DNA of 64,000 nucleotides from Streptomyces sp. NBC_00690. GTDB taxonomy: Bacteria > Actinomycetota > Actinomycetes > Streptomycetales > Streptomycetaceae. Below the pieces are notes generated by a model, which saw only the letters and a list, made by a program, of their open reading frames with translations, had not been told where the DNA came from and did not search any database. Below are positions 15,729-25,023 of this stretch, in pieces; position 1 is the stretch's first letter, and each line of letters starts with the position of its first letter. The stretch spans positions 1,612,001 to 1,676,000 of the forward strand of contig NZ_CP109009.1 of NCBI RefSeq assembly GCF_036226685.1, read 5' to 3'. Both the position numbers and the translations under genes were made by a program.

Positions 15729-17936
15729 ATGACCGAGAAGCAGAGCAGCCCCGCACCGCACGGAGCGGAACGGCCGGACTCCACGGGCACCACTCCCGTC
15801 CGGAAGTCCGCCGCAGTCAGCATCGCCGTACCCGACTTCCCCCGTCAGTTCTCCCGTACCCATCGGTTCAGCCTGGGTGTCCCCCGGCACTTCAGCGTCT
15901 CACCGGACGGTTGCCGGGTGTTGTTCGTCCGCAGCGCAGGCGGCGAAGATCCGCTGAGTCGACTGTGGCTGTACGAGAACGGCGCCGAGCGGATGCTCGT
16001 CGATCCGACCGCGTTGCAGGAGCAGGGGGGCGAACTACCCGCAGCGGAGCGCACCCGGCGCGAGCGGGCGCGCGAGACGGGATCCGGGGTGGTGTCGTAC
16101 ACGACCGACGGCGAGGTTCGGACCGCCGTCTTCGCACTGGGCGGCGAACTGTGGACGGTGGGGACCGATGGCGGTGCACCGCGCCGGATCGCCACCGCGG
16201 GGCCGGTGGTGGACCCCCACCCGTCCCCCGACGGCAGCCGGATCGCCTATGTGACCGGGGGCGCCCTCCGTGTGGTGTGCATCGACGGGAGTGACGACCG
16301 TCCGTTGGTGGTGCCGGAGACTCCCGAGGTGACCTATGGGCTGAGCGATCACGCATCCGCGGAGTCCATGGGGCGCTCACGCGGCTACTGGTGGTCGCCC
16401 GACGGAGAGAAGCTGCTGGTGGCCCGGGTGGACAACTCCCCCGTACAACGCTGGTACATCTCCGATCCCGCCGATCCCGGCAAGCCGCCGGCCGAGATCG
16501 CTTACCCGCTGGCGGGGACCGCGAACGCAAAGGTGTCGCTGCATCTGGTGCCCGCTCAAGGGGGCGAGCCGACGGTGGTGCTGCTGCCGGAGTCCGCCCC
16601 TCGGGACCCCCATCCGGCGGGCGAGTGGACCGATACGGCGTTCGAGTACATACCGGTGGCAGGCTGGGACGGGATCGGCCCCTTCGCCCAGGTGCAGACC
16701 CGGGACCAACGGACCGTACAACTGCTCGCCATCGACGCCGGTACCGGTGCGACCGAGGTGCTGGACCGCTGGCACGATCCCGCCTGGGTGGAGTTGGTGC
16801 CCGGGGCGCCGCTGCGGATGCCGTCGGGAGGTCTGGCCCGCACCTTCATCGCGGAGGACTCGCTCACCGGACTGCGCGTGGGGGATGCGGTCAGCCCTGC
16901 GGGTGTGAACGTCCGGGAGGTGTTGGGTGCGGACGGGGAGCGGCTCCACTTCCTCGCCAACGAGGATCCGACGGAGGTCCACGTCTGGCGCTATGACCCC
17001 CTCGACGGCTTCACCCGGATCAGTCGGGGTGCGGGGGTGCACCAGGTGCACATCGGCGGCGACACGCTCGTGTCGGAGAGTTGGACACCGTCGGGACGGA
17101 CGGTTTCGGTGCACAGCGGGGGCGTGGAGGTCGGTCGGATCGCCGTCCTCGCGGCGGAACCGTCGGTCACCCCCCGGCCGGTGTTCCTCTCGCTGGGGAA
17201 GCGCGAACTGCGGAGCCAACTGTTTCTCCCCTCCTGGTACGAGAAGGGCTCGGGCCGGCTTCCCGTGCTGCTCAACCCGTATGCCGGGGCGGGATTCCAA
17301 CTGGTGGTGCGGGCGAATGGGTGGTGGACGTACGTCTCCCAGTGGTTCGCCGAGCAGGGGTTCGCGGTGTTGGTGACCGACGGCAGGGGCACTCCGGGCC
17401 GGGGCCGGGAGTGGGAGAAGGCCATTCGGGGTGATCGGTTGACACCTGCCCTCCAGGACCAGTTGGACGCCCTTCATGCGGCGGCGGAACGCTTCCCCGA
17501 GTTGGATCTCGGTGCGGTGGCCATCCGGGGGTGGTCGTACGGCGGGTATCTGGCGACCGGTGCGGTGTTGCGGCACCCGGAGGTGTTCCACGCTGCGGTG
17601 GCCGGTGGCACACCGACGGACCGCCGTCTGTACGACACCCATTGGGAGGAGCGGTTCCTCGGACATCCGGAGGTGTTCGCGGATGCCTACCGGCGCAGTT
17701 CGCTCGTTCCGGACGCCCACCGGCTGTCCCGTCCGCTGCTGCTGGTCCACGGGGTGGCGGACGACAACGTCCATGTCGCCCACACCCTGCGGCTCTCCGC
17801 CGCGCTGGTGGCCGCCGGCCGACCGCACAGTGTGCTGCCGCTGTCGGGGGCAACCCATCTGGTGACCGGTACGGACCAGGCCAGCGGGCTGCTGGTGTTG
17901 GAAGCGGAATTCCTGAAGAGGTCCTTGGGGCTCTGA
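15729..17936 (+). CDS. S9-family prolyl oligopeptidase (dipeptidyl-peptidase IV type)
   Basis: The 735-residue protein has an N-terminal beta-propeller region (repeats such as VSPDGCRVLFV, PSPDGSRIAYV and WSPDGEKLLVA) and a C-terminal alpha/beta-hydrolase domain. The catalytic triad is Ser603 in GWSYGGY, Asp678 or Asp679 in HGVADDNVHV, and His710 in GATHLV. There is no clear signal peptide, so it is probably cytoplasmic and cleaves short peptides, often after proline. The ATG at 15729 is preferred; a TTG 36 bases upstream is in frame. It stands alone, followed by the Rieske gene after 92 bases. Confidence 0.92.
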   Translation: MTEKQSSPAPHGAERPDSTGTTPVRKSAAVSIAVPDFPRQFSRTHRFSLGVPRHFSVSPDGCRVLFVRSAGGEDPLSRLWLYENGAERMLVDPTALQEQGGELPAAERTRRERARETGSGVVSYTTDGEVRTAVFALGGELWTVGTDGGAPRRIATAGPVVDPHPSPDGSRIAYVTGGALRVVCIDGSDDRPLVVPETPEVTYGLSDHASAESMGRSRGYWWSPDGEKLLVARVDNSPVQRWYISDPADPGKPPAEIAYPLAGTANAKVSLHLVPAQGGEPTVVLLPESAPRDPHPAGEWTDTAFEYIPVAGWDGIGPFAQVQTRDQRTVQLLAIDAGTGATEVLDRWHDPAWVELVPGAPLRMPSGGLARTFIAEDSLTGLRVGDAVSPAGVNVREVLGADGERLHFLANEDPTEVHVWRYDPLDGFTRISRGAGVHQVHIGGDTLVSESWTPSGRTVSVHSGGVEVGRIAVLAAEPSVTPRPVFLSLGKRELRSQLFLPSWYEKGSGRLPVLLNPYAGAGFQLVVRANGWWTYVSQWFAEQGFAVLVTDGRGTPGRGREWEKAIRGDRLTPALQDQLDALHAAAERFPELDLGAVAIRGWSYGGYLATGAVLRHPEVFHAAVAGGTPTDRRLYDTHWEERFLGHPEVFADAYRRSSLVPDAHRLSRPLLLVHGVADDNVHVAHTLRLSAALVAAGRPHSVLPLSGATHLVTGTDQASGLLVLEAEFLKRSLGL

Positions 17937-18028
17937 GCACCTGAACGCTCCGGCTCATGGACCCGTACAGGATCGAGAGATCCGGCCATCATCCGGGCCG
18001 CAGCGGAACGTGAGCAGAGGAGCCAGCA

Positions 18029-18472
18029 ATGACCACATCGCAGGATTCGTCCCCGGTCGTCTCCCGCCGTGTCGTCGTCGCCGCGGTGGGAGGTGTCGGC
18101 CTCACCGCCGCACTGACCGCCTGTGGTGGGACCGACGCCGCAGACACAGCGGTGGACCGCCCGACGGACTCACCCGACGGGGGCGGCGCGGGGACGGAGC
18201 TCGCCAAGGTGACCGACATCCCCGAGGGCGGGGGAAAGGTCGTGGGCGATGTGGTGATCACGCAGCCTCGGGCGGGAGAGTTCAAGGCGTTCTCGTCCAA
18301 GTGCACCCATCAGGGCTGTCTGGTCAAGGACGTCACGGACAACCTCATCCACTGCCCGTGCCACGACAGCAGGTTCGACGCGGGTGACGGCAGTGTGCGG
18401 TCGGGTCCGGCGACCGCTCCGCTACCGCCCGCGTCGATCACGGTCGAGGGCGGGCTGATCAAACTGGCGTGA
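18029..18472 (+). CDS. Tat-exported Rieske [2Fe-2S] lipoprotein
   Basis: The 147-residue protein has a twin-arginine signal (SRRVVVAAVGG) ending in a lipobox-like LTAC, so the mature protein is probably lipid-anchored outside the membrane. The C-terminal Rieske domain has both cluster-binding boxes: CTHQGC and CPCHDSRF. This small group of soluble Rieske proteins is common in actinomycetes, and their redox partners are not established. The ribosome site is AGAGGAG. The gene is convergent with the LysR regulator. Confidence 0.9.
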   Translation: MTTSQDSSPVVSRRVVVAAVGGVGLTAALTACGGTDAADTAVDRPTDSPDGGGAGTELAKVTDIPEGGGKVVGDVVITQPRAGEFKAFSSKCTHQGCLVKDVTDNLIHCPCHDSRFDAGDGSVRSGPATAPLPPASITVEGGLIKLA

Positions 18473-18483
18473 CGGGCGGCGCG

Positions 18484-19404
18484 TCAGATCTTCGGTGTCG
18501 TGGGTACGGAACGGGCGGCCACGCCGCGCAGGGCTTCGACGGCCGCCCGGATGGAGGGTCGGCGGTCGGCGTCCGTCCGCCACACCGCGTACACATGCCG
18601 TCGCATCTGGCTGCGGACCGGGACCAGGGCGACGCCGTCGGGCACAGGGCCCCGACCGAGCCTCGGGGTCACGCAGACGCCGAGTCCTGCGGCGATCAGT
18701 GCCAGTTGGGTGTGGTGTTCCCCGGCCAGATGGGCGATCCGGGGCTCGATCCCCCGCGATCGGAGCGTGAACACCAGCCACTCGTAGCAGAACTCACCCT
18801 CCGGCCAGGAGACCCACTCGTCATCGGCGAAGTCCTCAAGATCGACTTCGGTACGCGTCACCAGGGGGTGGCCGACGGGCATCGCCACATCGGCGGCGTC
18901 ATCGAGCAGATGGACCTGTGCGAGGCCACCGGGCACGGGCAGGCGCTTGTTGCTCCAGTCGAGCACGATCGCGAGGTCGAGATCGCCCCGGAGGACCCGG
19001 GCGACACTGCGCTCCGGCTCCAGTTCGCAGGAGCGCACGCGCAGTTCGGGATGGTCGGCGCGCAGTGCGGTGATCGCCGCGGGGAACAGTCCCCGGGCGG
19101 CCGAGGGGAAGGCACCGATCCTGACCTCTCCGACCACCCGCCCGCGCTGCGCCTCGATGTCCGACTGGGCCAGCTCGACCTGGGAGAGGATGCGGGCGGC
19201 ATGGTCGGCGAGCAGCCGGCCGGCGTCGGTGAGCCGCACGCCTCGACCGTTCTTGGTCAGCAGCGGCTGACCGACCTCCCGCTCCAGCTTCGCCATCTGC
19301 TGGGACACCGCGGAGGTGGTGACGTGCAGCCCCCCGGCCGCACCACTGACCGACCCGTAGCGGGCGAGGGCATCGAGAGTGCGCAGGCGCTCCAGATTCA
19401 ACAT
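18484..19404 (-). CDS. LysR-family transcriptional regulator
   Basis: The 306-residue protein has an N-terminal winged helix (LRTLDALARYGSVSGAAGGL, then TTSAVSQQMAKLERE) and a type 2 periplasmic-binding-like effector domain. It diverges from an EamA exporter with only 73 bases between, so it probably regulates that gene. The start has no ribosome site: TAGCAT lies seven bases before the ATG, which fits leaderless transcription. The effector is unknown. Confidence 0.9.
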   Translation of the reverse strand: MLNLERLRTLDALARYGSVSGAAGGLHVTTSAVSQQMAKLEREVGQPLLTKNGRGVRLTDAGRLLADHAARILSQVELAQSDIEAQRGRVVGEVRIGAFPSAARGLFPAAITALRADHPELRVRSCELEPERSVARVLRGDLDLAIVLDWSNKRLPVPGGLAQVHLLDDAADVAMPVGHPLVTRTEVDLEDFADDEWVSWPEGEFCYEWLVFTLRSRGIEPRIAHLAGEHHTQLALIAAGLGVCVTPRLGRGPVPDGVALVPVRSQMRRHVYAVWRTDADRRPSIRAAVEALRGVAARSVPTTPKI

Positions 19405-19436
19405 ATAAGCAATGCTAAATCAACGCCTCCAGCAAT

Positions 19437-19455
19437 TCTCGCTTGTACTACGAGA
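19437..19455. promoter_or_regulatory. Candidate LysR operator
   Basis: TCTCG at 19437-19441 and CGAGA at 19451-19455 are inverted around nine bases in the short divergent region. The position and the T...A ends suit a LysR-type site, but the arms are only five bases. Confidence 0.3.
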
Positions 19456-19477
19456 TGGTTGCGGTGACCCTAGGGGC

Positions 19478-20533
19478 ATGACCGCCTCTGCTGCCGCATC
19501 GCCCCTCCACCCGACCGCCGGAAGACCCCGCGTGGACTGGCGCATCCGCTTTGGAGTGCTGTCCCTGGTGTGGGGCTTCAGCTTTCTGCTGATCAAGGTG
19601 GGCAACGAGGGCTTCGCGCCGTTCCAGGTCACGCTCGGCAGGCTCTTCTTCGGTACGGCGGTGCTGGCGGTGGCGATGGCGATACGACGGGAGCGGCTGC
19701 CGCGAGGAGCGCGGACCTGGATGCATCTGACCGTGGCGGCCTTCCTGCTCAACTCGCTCCCGTTCTCGCTCTTCGCCTTCGCCGGCCAGAGCATCCCGTC
19801 GACCCTGTCGGGCATCTGCAACGCCACCTCGCCCCTGTGGGGGATGGCATTGTCCCTGGTCGCCCTCTCGGAGGACCGCCCCACCCGCCGTAGGGTCGCC
19901 GGACTCGGCATCGGGTTCCTGGGAGTACTGACGGTCCTGGGCGCCTGGCAGGGCTTCTCCGGGCTCGACGCCCGCGGCACGGGGATGGCACTGCTGGCCG
20001 CACTGAGCTATCCCATCGGCTGGATCTACGTCCGCCGCACCTTGGCCGGCCGCGGCCACTCACACCTCTCACTGACGGGTAGTCAGTTGCTGCTGGCAAC
20101 GGTGCAGTTGGCGGTGGTCACGCCGTTGTTCACCAGCATGCCGGATTCCGTGGCGCTGATGCCCTTGCTGGCGGTGGTCGCACTGGGCGCGCTCGGGACC
20201 GGGTTCGCGCTGTTGCTCCAGTACGAACTGGTCGACGAGATCGGTCCGACGACGGCCCAGATGGTCACCTACTTCATCCCGGTCATCGCCACGGCAGCGG
20301 GCGTGACGATCCTCGGGGAGCAGTTGGACTGGAACACACCGGTGGGTGCGGTGATCGTGTTGGCCGGTGCGGCACTGACCCAGAGCCGCGCGAAGGCGCG
20401 GGCCGTGGCGCCTGCTAGTGCGGTGGCGGCGCAGGGCGGTCCCCTGCCGGGAGCCACGGCAGGAGACGACTCGGACGACCACCCGAGGGATGGCGGCACA
20501 CTCGCCGCGGCGGCCGGGCCGCCTGTCCCGTGA
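19478..20533 (+). CDS. EamA (DMT) family transporter, LysR-linked
   Basis: The 351-residue protein has ten hydrophobic segments in two EamA repeats (FGVLSLVWGFSFLLIKVG; later LLAALSYPIGWIYVRRTL) and a disordered Ala/Pro/Asp-rich tail of about 50 residues. DMT exporters move metabolites or amino-acid-like compounds out of the cell; the substrate is not predictable. The ATG at 19478 is preceded by TAGGGGC. It is divergent from and probably controlled by the LysR gene at 18484-19404. Confidence 0.88.
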   Translation: MTASAAASPLHPTAGRPRVDWRIRFGVLSLVWGFSFLLIKVGNEGFAPFQVTLGRLFFGTAVLAVAMAIRRERLPRGARTWMHLTVAAFLLNSLPFSLFAFAGQSIPSTLSGICNATSPLWGMALSLVALSEDRPTRRRVAGLGIGFLGVLTVLGAWQGFSGLDARGTGMALLAALSYPIGWIYVRRTLAGRGHSHLSLTGSQLLLATVQLAVVTPLFTSMPDSVALMPLLAVVALGALGTGFALLLQYELVDEIGPTTAQMVTYFIPVIATAAGVTILGEQLDWNTPVGAVIVLAGAALTQSRAKARAVAPASAVAAQGGPLPGATAGDDSDDHPRDGGTLAAAAGPPVP

Positions 20534-20585
20534 GTGCGCAGGCGTTGGGGAGTTCACCGCACCGGAGCAGCACGGCCGGATCAGG

Positions 20586-21926
20586 TCAGCCGTAGCTGCG
20601 GGCCGGGGCCGGTCCGATGGCTGCCGCCAGGGCATCGGCGATCTGTGCCACGTCCTCCATCGACAGGCCGGAGACGGTGACGCGGACCCCGGGCGGGGCG
20701 GACAGTCTGAAGCGGGCACCCGGGGCAACGGCCCAGCCGGAGTGCAGCAGTTGGGTCACGGCCCTGGTCTCGTCGGGCACCGGCACCCAGACGTTCATAC
20801 CGCTGCGTCCGAAGGCATCGACACCGTGTCCGGCAAGGGCCCGGATCAACGCCGCGCGCCGGCGACCGTAGGAGTCGGCGACCGCGAGCGGATCGACGGC
20901 GCCCGACGCCCATAGCTGTACGACCGCGCGTTGCAGTAGCCTGCTGACCCAGCCGGGGCCCAACTGTTGCCGCCCGGCCACCCGGTCGACCGTGAGCGTG
21001 TCCCCGGTGAAGAAGGCGACCCTCAGATCGGGTCCGTACGCCTTGGCAGCGGAGCGGACGAAGGCCCAGTGCCGGGTGACGCCCGCCAGGCAGTGGAGCG
21101 GCTGGTCGACAATGGCGTGGCCGTGGTCGTCCTCGATGAGGAGCGTGCGGGGGAAGCGGGTGAGGACGGCCCGCAACTCCCGGGCGCGCAGAGCGCTGAT
21201 GGCCGCTCCGGTGGGGTTCTGGGCGCGATCGGTGACGATCAACGCCCGGGCGCCCAGGTCGAGGGCCCGTTCGACCTCGGCGACGAGCGGGCCGTCATCG
21301 TCCAGGGCCACCGGTACGGGTGTGAGGCCGAGCGCGGGCACCAGGTCGAGCAAGCCGCCCCAGCCGGGATCCTCCACGGCCACCGCGTCCCCCGGGCGCA
21401 GATGAGCGGCCAGGATGCGTTCGATGCTGTCGAGGGAGCCGGAGGTGACGGCGATGGGTCCGGCGGGCACACCGTCGACATCCAGTGAGGCCCTGGCGAG
21501 TCGGGCGAACTCGGCGTCGACGGGTGCTTGTCCGTAGAGCCCGGGCTCCCGCTGGTGGTGTCGAGCCGCGGCGGCGAACGCGTCGCCCAGCGACGGCAGT
21601 AGGGCGGCGTCGGGGTTGCCCGCGCTCACGTCCCGAACGCCGGGCGGGACCTCGACGCGCAGAGAGCCACGTGAGGTGCTCGCGGGCCGCGGACGGATAC
21701 GGCTGCCGCGACGCCCCGCGGTCTCGATCACACCGCGCTCACGCAGGGTGCGATACGCGGCGGCGACGGTGTTGGGATTCACCCCGAGCCGGGTCGCCAG
21801 CTCACGCATGGGGGGCAGCAACTCCCCCGGTTCCAGGGCACCGCTACCGACGCCGCTCTCGATGCTGGCGGCGATGTCCGATGCGCCCCGGCCTGTGATC
21901 CGATACTCTCCTAGCACAAAAGACAT
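20586..21926 (-). CDS. MocR-type GntR/aminotransferase regulator
   Basis: The 446-residue protein joins a GntR winged helix (about residues 10-80; LPPMRELATRLGVNPNTVAAAYRTL) to a fold-type I aminotransferase domain with the PLP lysine in RSAAKAYGPDLR. MocR proteins such as PdxR sense PLP or a PLP adduct. It diverges from a pyridoxamine-phosphate-oxidase-like gene 27 bases away, which supports a role in vitamin B6-related control. TTGCCG, 17 bases, CATAAT upstream would start transcription at a GTG four codons inside the stated frame, so a leaderless shorter form is possible. Confidence 0.88.
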   Translation of the reverse strand: MSFVLGEYRITGRGASDIAASIESGVGSGALEPGELLPPMRELATRLGVNPNTVAAAYRTLRERGVIETAGRRGSRIRPRPASTSRGSLRVEVPPGVRDVSAGNPDAALLPSLGDAFAAAARHHQREPGLYGQAPVDAEFARLARASLDVDGVPAGPIAVTSGSLDSIERILAAHLRPGDAVAVEDPGWGGLLDLVPALGLTPVPVALDDDGPLVAEVERALDLGARALIVTDRAQNPTGAAISALRARELRAVLTRFPRTLLIEDDHGHAIVDQPLHCLAGVTRHWAFVRSAAKAYGPDLRVAFFTGDTLTVDRVAGRQQLGPGWVSRLLQRAVVQLWASGAVDPLAVADSYGRRRAALIRALAGHGVDAFGRSGMNVWVPVPDETRAVTQLLHSGWAVAPGARFRLSAPPGVRVTVSGLSMEDVAQIADALAAAIGPAPARSYG

Positions 21927-21928
21927 TA

Positions 21929-21940
21929 TGCACTAGTGCA
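21929..21940. promoter_or_regulatory. Candidate MocR operator
   Basis: TGCACTAGTGCA is a perfect 12-base palindrome in the 27-base gap between the MocR gene and the split-barrel oxidase gene. It lies within the spacer of the likely leftward promoter. Confidence 0.5.
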
Positions 21941-21953
21941 ATGGAGACGGCAA

Positions 21954-22616
21954 ATGGTGGATTCCTACGAGCCGACCGCGCGGACCATACCCACCCGTTC
22001 CCGGGAACGGGCGTCGTACGACCGGGCCGCGGTCCACGCCATCCTCGACGACGGATACCTCTGCCACCTCGGATTCCTGCGCGACGGCGCACCCGTGGTG
22101 CTGCCCACGCTGTACGCCCGCGTCGGCGAGCAGGTGTACGTCCACGGATCGACGGGGTCCCGACCCCTGCGGATGGCCGGAGCGCCCGACCCCGGACTGG
22201 AGGTCTGTCTGACGGTGACCCATGTGGACGGGCTGGTGCTGGCCCGATCCGCGTTCCACCACTCCATCAACTACCGGTCGGTGATGATCCACGGAACCGC
22301 CCACCAGGTGACAGACCCGACCGAGAAGGCCCGGGTGCTGAACGCCCTCGTCGACCACGTCGTGCCGGGCCGGGCGCAGGACTCCCGTCCCGCCGACGCC
22401 AAGGAGTTGGCGGCGACCGCCGTACTGCGACTGACGCTCGCCGAGGTCTCCGCCAAGGTCCGCACGGGCCCACCGAACGACGATCCGGAGGACCTCGGAC
22501 TGCCCCACTGGACCGGAGTGCTGCCGGTTCGGCCCACCTATGGAGACCCCGAACCTGCGCCCGACCTGGACCCGTCCGTACCCCTCCCCGACTATCTGCG
22601 CACCACCGGGGCCTGA
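21954..22616 (+). CDS. Pyridoxamine 5'-phosphate oxidase-like flavin-binding protein
   Basis: The 220-residue split-barrel protein contains HLGFLRDGAPVVLPTLYAR, VYVHGSTGSRPLRM and VMIHGTAHQV, typical of the PNPOx-like FMN- or F420-binding family. Divergence from a MocR regulator suggests it works in, or is sensed with, vitamin B6 metabolism. The exact cofactor and substrate cannot be told. GGAGA lies eight bases before the ATG. It is followed on the opposite strand by an EamA exporter. Confidence 0.85.
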   Translation: MVDSYEPTARTIPTRSRERASYDRAAVHAILDDGYLCHLGFLRDGAPVVLPTLYARVGEQVYVHGSTGSRPLRMAGAPDPGLEVCLTVTHVDGLVLARSAFHHSINYRSVMIHGTAHQVTDPTEKARVLNALVDHVVPGRAQDSRPADAKELAATAVLRLTLAEVSAKVRTGPPNDDPEDLGLPHWTGVLPVRPTYGDPEPAPDLDPSVPLPDYLRTTGA

Positions 22617-22723
22617 GCGGCGCCGGCAGATCGACCCATGGGCCGATCGTCGCTCGGCGAGCAGGGCAGCGAGTTCCGTCGGTGACCGGGGCGACCACAC
22701 CTCTCGGATCGCCCCGGTCGACC

Positions 22724-23701
22724 TCAGCCCCGTTGCCCCTGACGCAACTCAGCCAGCGCCAGGGCGGCCACCGAACCCAGCAGCAAGGCGGTCCCCCACA
22801 CGGTGGCCGCGGTCAACCGCTCTTCCAGCACCAGTACGGCGATCACGGCCGCGCTCACCGGTTCCAGCAGCATCATCACGGACACCGTGGCCGCTCGTAC
22901 GGCCGCCGCCCCCGCGAAGTAGAGGACATACGCCAATGCCGTGGGCACCGCGGCCACATAGGCGAGCAGCCACACCACACGCGCCAGGGACTCGGTGTGC
23001 GGCAGCAGCCCCTCGGCGAGCGCCAACGGCAGCAGCCCGACAGCACCGATCGCGAACGCCCAAGCGGTCGTGGCGAGGGAATCGGCACCACCGCCGCGGC
23101 CCAACCAGCGCGCCAGGAGGGTGATGGCCGCATATCCCGCGGCCGACAGCAGGGCCAGGGCGATGCCCGACGGGCGTACGGTCGCACCGTCGCTGCCCAT
23201 CATCAGCACCAGCAATCCGCCCACGGCGCCCAGGACCGCCATCAGCCCGCCCCCGCCAAGCCGTTCTCCCAGGGTGATGCGCGCACCCACCGCGATCAGT
23301 ACGGGGCCGGCCCCGAGGGTGACGACCGTGGCGACGGCCAGACCGGTGTGCTGCACGGCGGCGAAGTAGGCACTCTGGAAGACCGTGAGGCCGATTCCCG
23401 TACCCAGAATCCGGATCGTGCGGCGCTTCCTCGGCTCGATCGGCCGGGCCACCGGAGAACGGCGGGCGCGGAGCGCCAGCGCACCGAGCAGCAGGAGCAG
23501 CCCCGAAGCGCACCGCCAGAAGGACAGCGAGAGCGGCCCAAAGTCGCTCACTTCGTAGATCAGTGACGCAGCTGCACCCGCGGTGCCCCAGGCGACGCCG
23601 GCGACGGTCAGATAGAGGAGGCTCCGCCCGACCCGCGCGGGCCCGGGCCCTTCAGGCGCGGTGGGCAGTACGAGGGCAGGGGTGGAAGAGGCATTCGACA
23701 C
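22724..23701 (-). CDS. EamA (DMT) family transporter
   Basis: The protein (325 residues from a GTG at 23701 with GGAG upstream; 341 from a GTG at 23749) has two EamA repeats with ten hydrophobic segments, beginning [20 protein letters not shown] and ending [17 protein letters not shown]. Export of a small metabolite is the general role; the substrate is unknown. It is one of three EamA proteins within 5.5 kb, together with those at 19478 and 23868. They are not close duplicates. Confidence 0.87.
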   Translation of the reverse strand: MSNASSTPALVLPTAPEGPGPARVGRSLLYLTVAGVAWGTAGAAASLIYEVSDFGPLSLSFWRCASGLLLLLGALALRARRSPVARPIEPRKRRTIRILGTGIGLTVFQSAYFAAVQHTGLAVATVVTLGAGPVLIAVGARITLGERLGGGGLMAVLGAVGGLLVLMMGSDGATVRPSGIALALLSAAGYAAITLLARWLGRGGGADSLATTAWAFAIGAVGLLPLALAEGLLPHTESLARVVWLLAYVAAVPTALAYVLYFAGAAAVRAATVSVMMLLEPVSAAVIAVLVLEERLTAATVWGTALLLGSVAALALAELRQGQRG

Positions 23702-23867
23702 GTGGACTCCGTACGACGAACGGGAAGGCTGATCGCTCTGCTCCGTCACACGGGCAGCGACGAGCCACCCGGGGCGAGCCCGGGTCCGGTCTTCGTCAGG
23801 AAACTGCCGCCCGCGCTAGGCGGCGGGAGGCGGCAGTACGGTCAAATGCATGATCGGAACCCTACGG

Positions 23868-24956
23868 TCAGCTGCGGTCGGCCGACAACCCGGCGCTCCC
23901 AGAGGCGTCGGCCCGGTGAGAACCGTCAACCCTGGCACCGCTCTTGGTGGTGCTGTCGTTGCTGACCTCACCGACCGGGGGAAGCGGGTCGGGGAGGGCC
24001 ACCGGCGGCTTGACCCCACCGGAGGCGACCGGGCCCGAAGGCGGCTTCGGTGCCTGCGACTGGGCGATGAGCGCCCCGAGCAGCACGAGCGAGCCACCCA
24101 GGATCTGGGGCAGGGCCAGGTGTTCGCCCAGCATCACCCAGGCGAGGGCGGTTGCCACGACTGCTTCCAAACAGGCGACCACGCCGGCGACCTGCGGCGA
24201 GAGCCTGCGTACGGAGATCACTCCGGTGACATAGGCGAAGACCGTCGCGATCAACACCACCCAGGCGAGCAGCAACCCGGCCGCCACCTGGGTGCCGCCC
24301 ATCGCCACGTCCCGGCCCAGCAGGGAGAAGTCCATGCCCCAGGGACGTGCGATCACGGTCAGCACCAGGGCGCCGATCAGCAGTCCGTAGGCGATCACAC
24401 CCAGGGGGTCGGCGCGCTCCTCCCCCTCGCTCCCGTGGTCGGACAGGATGAAATAGCACGCCTGGCAGCCGGCGGCACCGAGGGCGAACAGCAACCCGAG
24501 CACATCGAAGCTCAGCCCGGACCACACCTCGACGACACAGGCCAGGCCCGTCACGGCGAGGACGACTCCGAGCGCTGCGGCGCGGGTGACCGGCCGGCGT
24601 TGGACGAAGCGGATGTAGCCGAGCACGAGGGCGGGGCCGAGGTACTCGACGAGCAGGGCGACCCCGACGGGCAGTCGGGAGATCGAAGCGAAGTAGAACG
24701 CCTGCACACCGGCCACGGCGAACAACCCGAAGCCGAGGAGCAGCGCCGGCTTGCGGCGCAGCAGGCCACGATGTCGCCAGGCGAGCGGCAGCATGATCAG
24801 CGCGGATCCGGCCACGCGCAGCCATACGACATGGAGCGGATCGAGGCCGGCTTCGATGAGCGGCTTGGCCGCGACCCCTGATCCACCGAAGGCGAACGCC
24901 GATGCCAGGGCGATTCCGAGCCCGGCGCTTTTGTGTTGGGACACCTGCATCGGCAC
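23868..24956 (-). CDS. EamA (DMT) family transporter
   Basis: The 362-residue protein has ten membrane segments (LGIALASAFAFGGSGVAAKP through LGGSLVLLGALIAQSQ) and a hydrophilic Pro/Ser-rich tail of about 60 residues. It resembles RhtA/YdcZ-like exporters of amino acids and related molecules, but the substrate is not known. It stands on the same strand as, and downstream of, the Clp-N protein gene, separated by 67 bases. Confidence 0.87.
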   Translation of the reverse strand: MPMQVSQHKSAGLGIALASAFAFGGSGVAAKPLIEAGLDPLHVVWLRVAGSALIMLPLAWRHRGLLRRKPALLLGFGLFAVAGVQAFYFASISRLPVGVALLVEYLGPALVLGYIRFVQRRPVTRAAALGVVLAVTGLACVVEVWSGLSFDVLGLLFALGAAGCQACYFILSDHGSEGEERADPLGVIAYGLLIGALVLTVIARPWGMDFSLLGRDVAMGGTQVAAGLLLAWVVLIATVFAYVTGVISVRRLSPQVAGVVACLEAVVATALAWVMLGEHLALPQILGGSLVLLGALIAQSQAPKPPSGPVASGGVKPPVALPDPLPPVGEVSNDSTTKSGARVDGSHRADASGSAGLSADRS

Positions 24957-25023
24957 ATCATGTCAGCGCGAGTCAGGACCGTCGACCCCAAGACACATGT
25001 CGAATCCGGGAGGCGGCTGGGTG

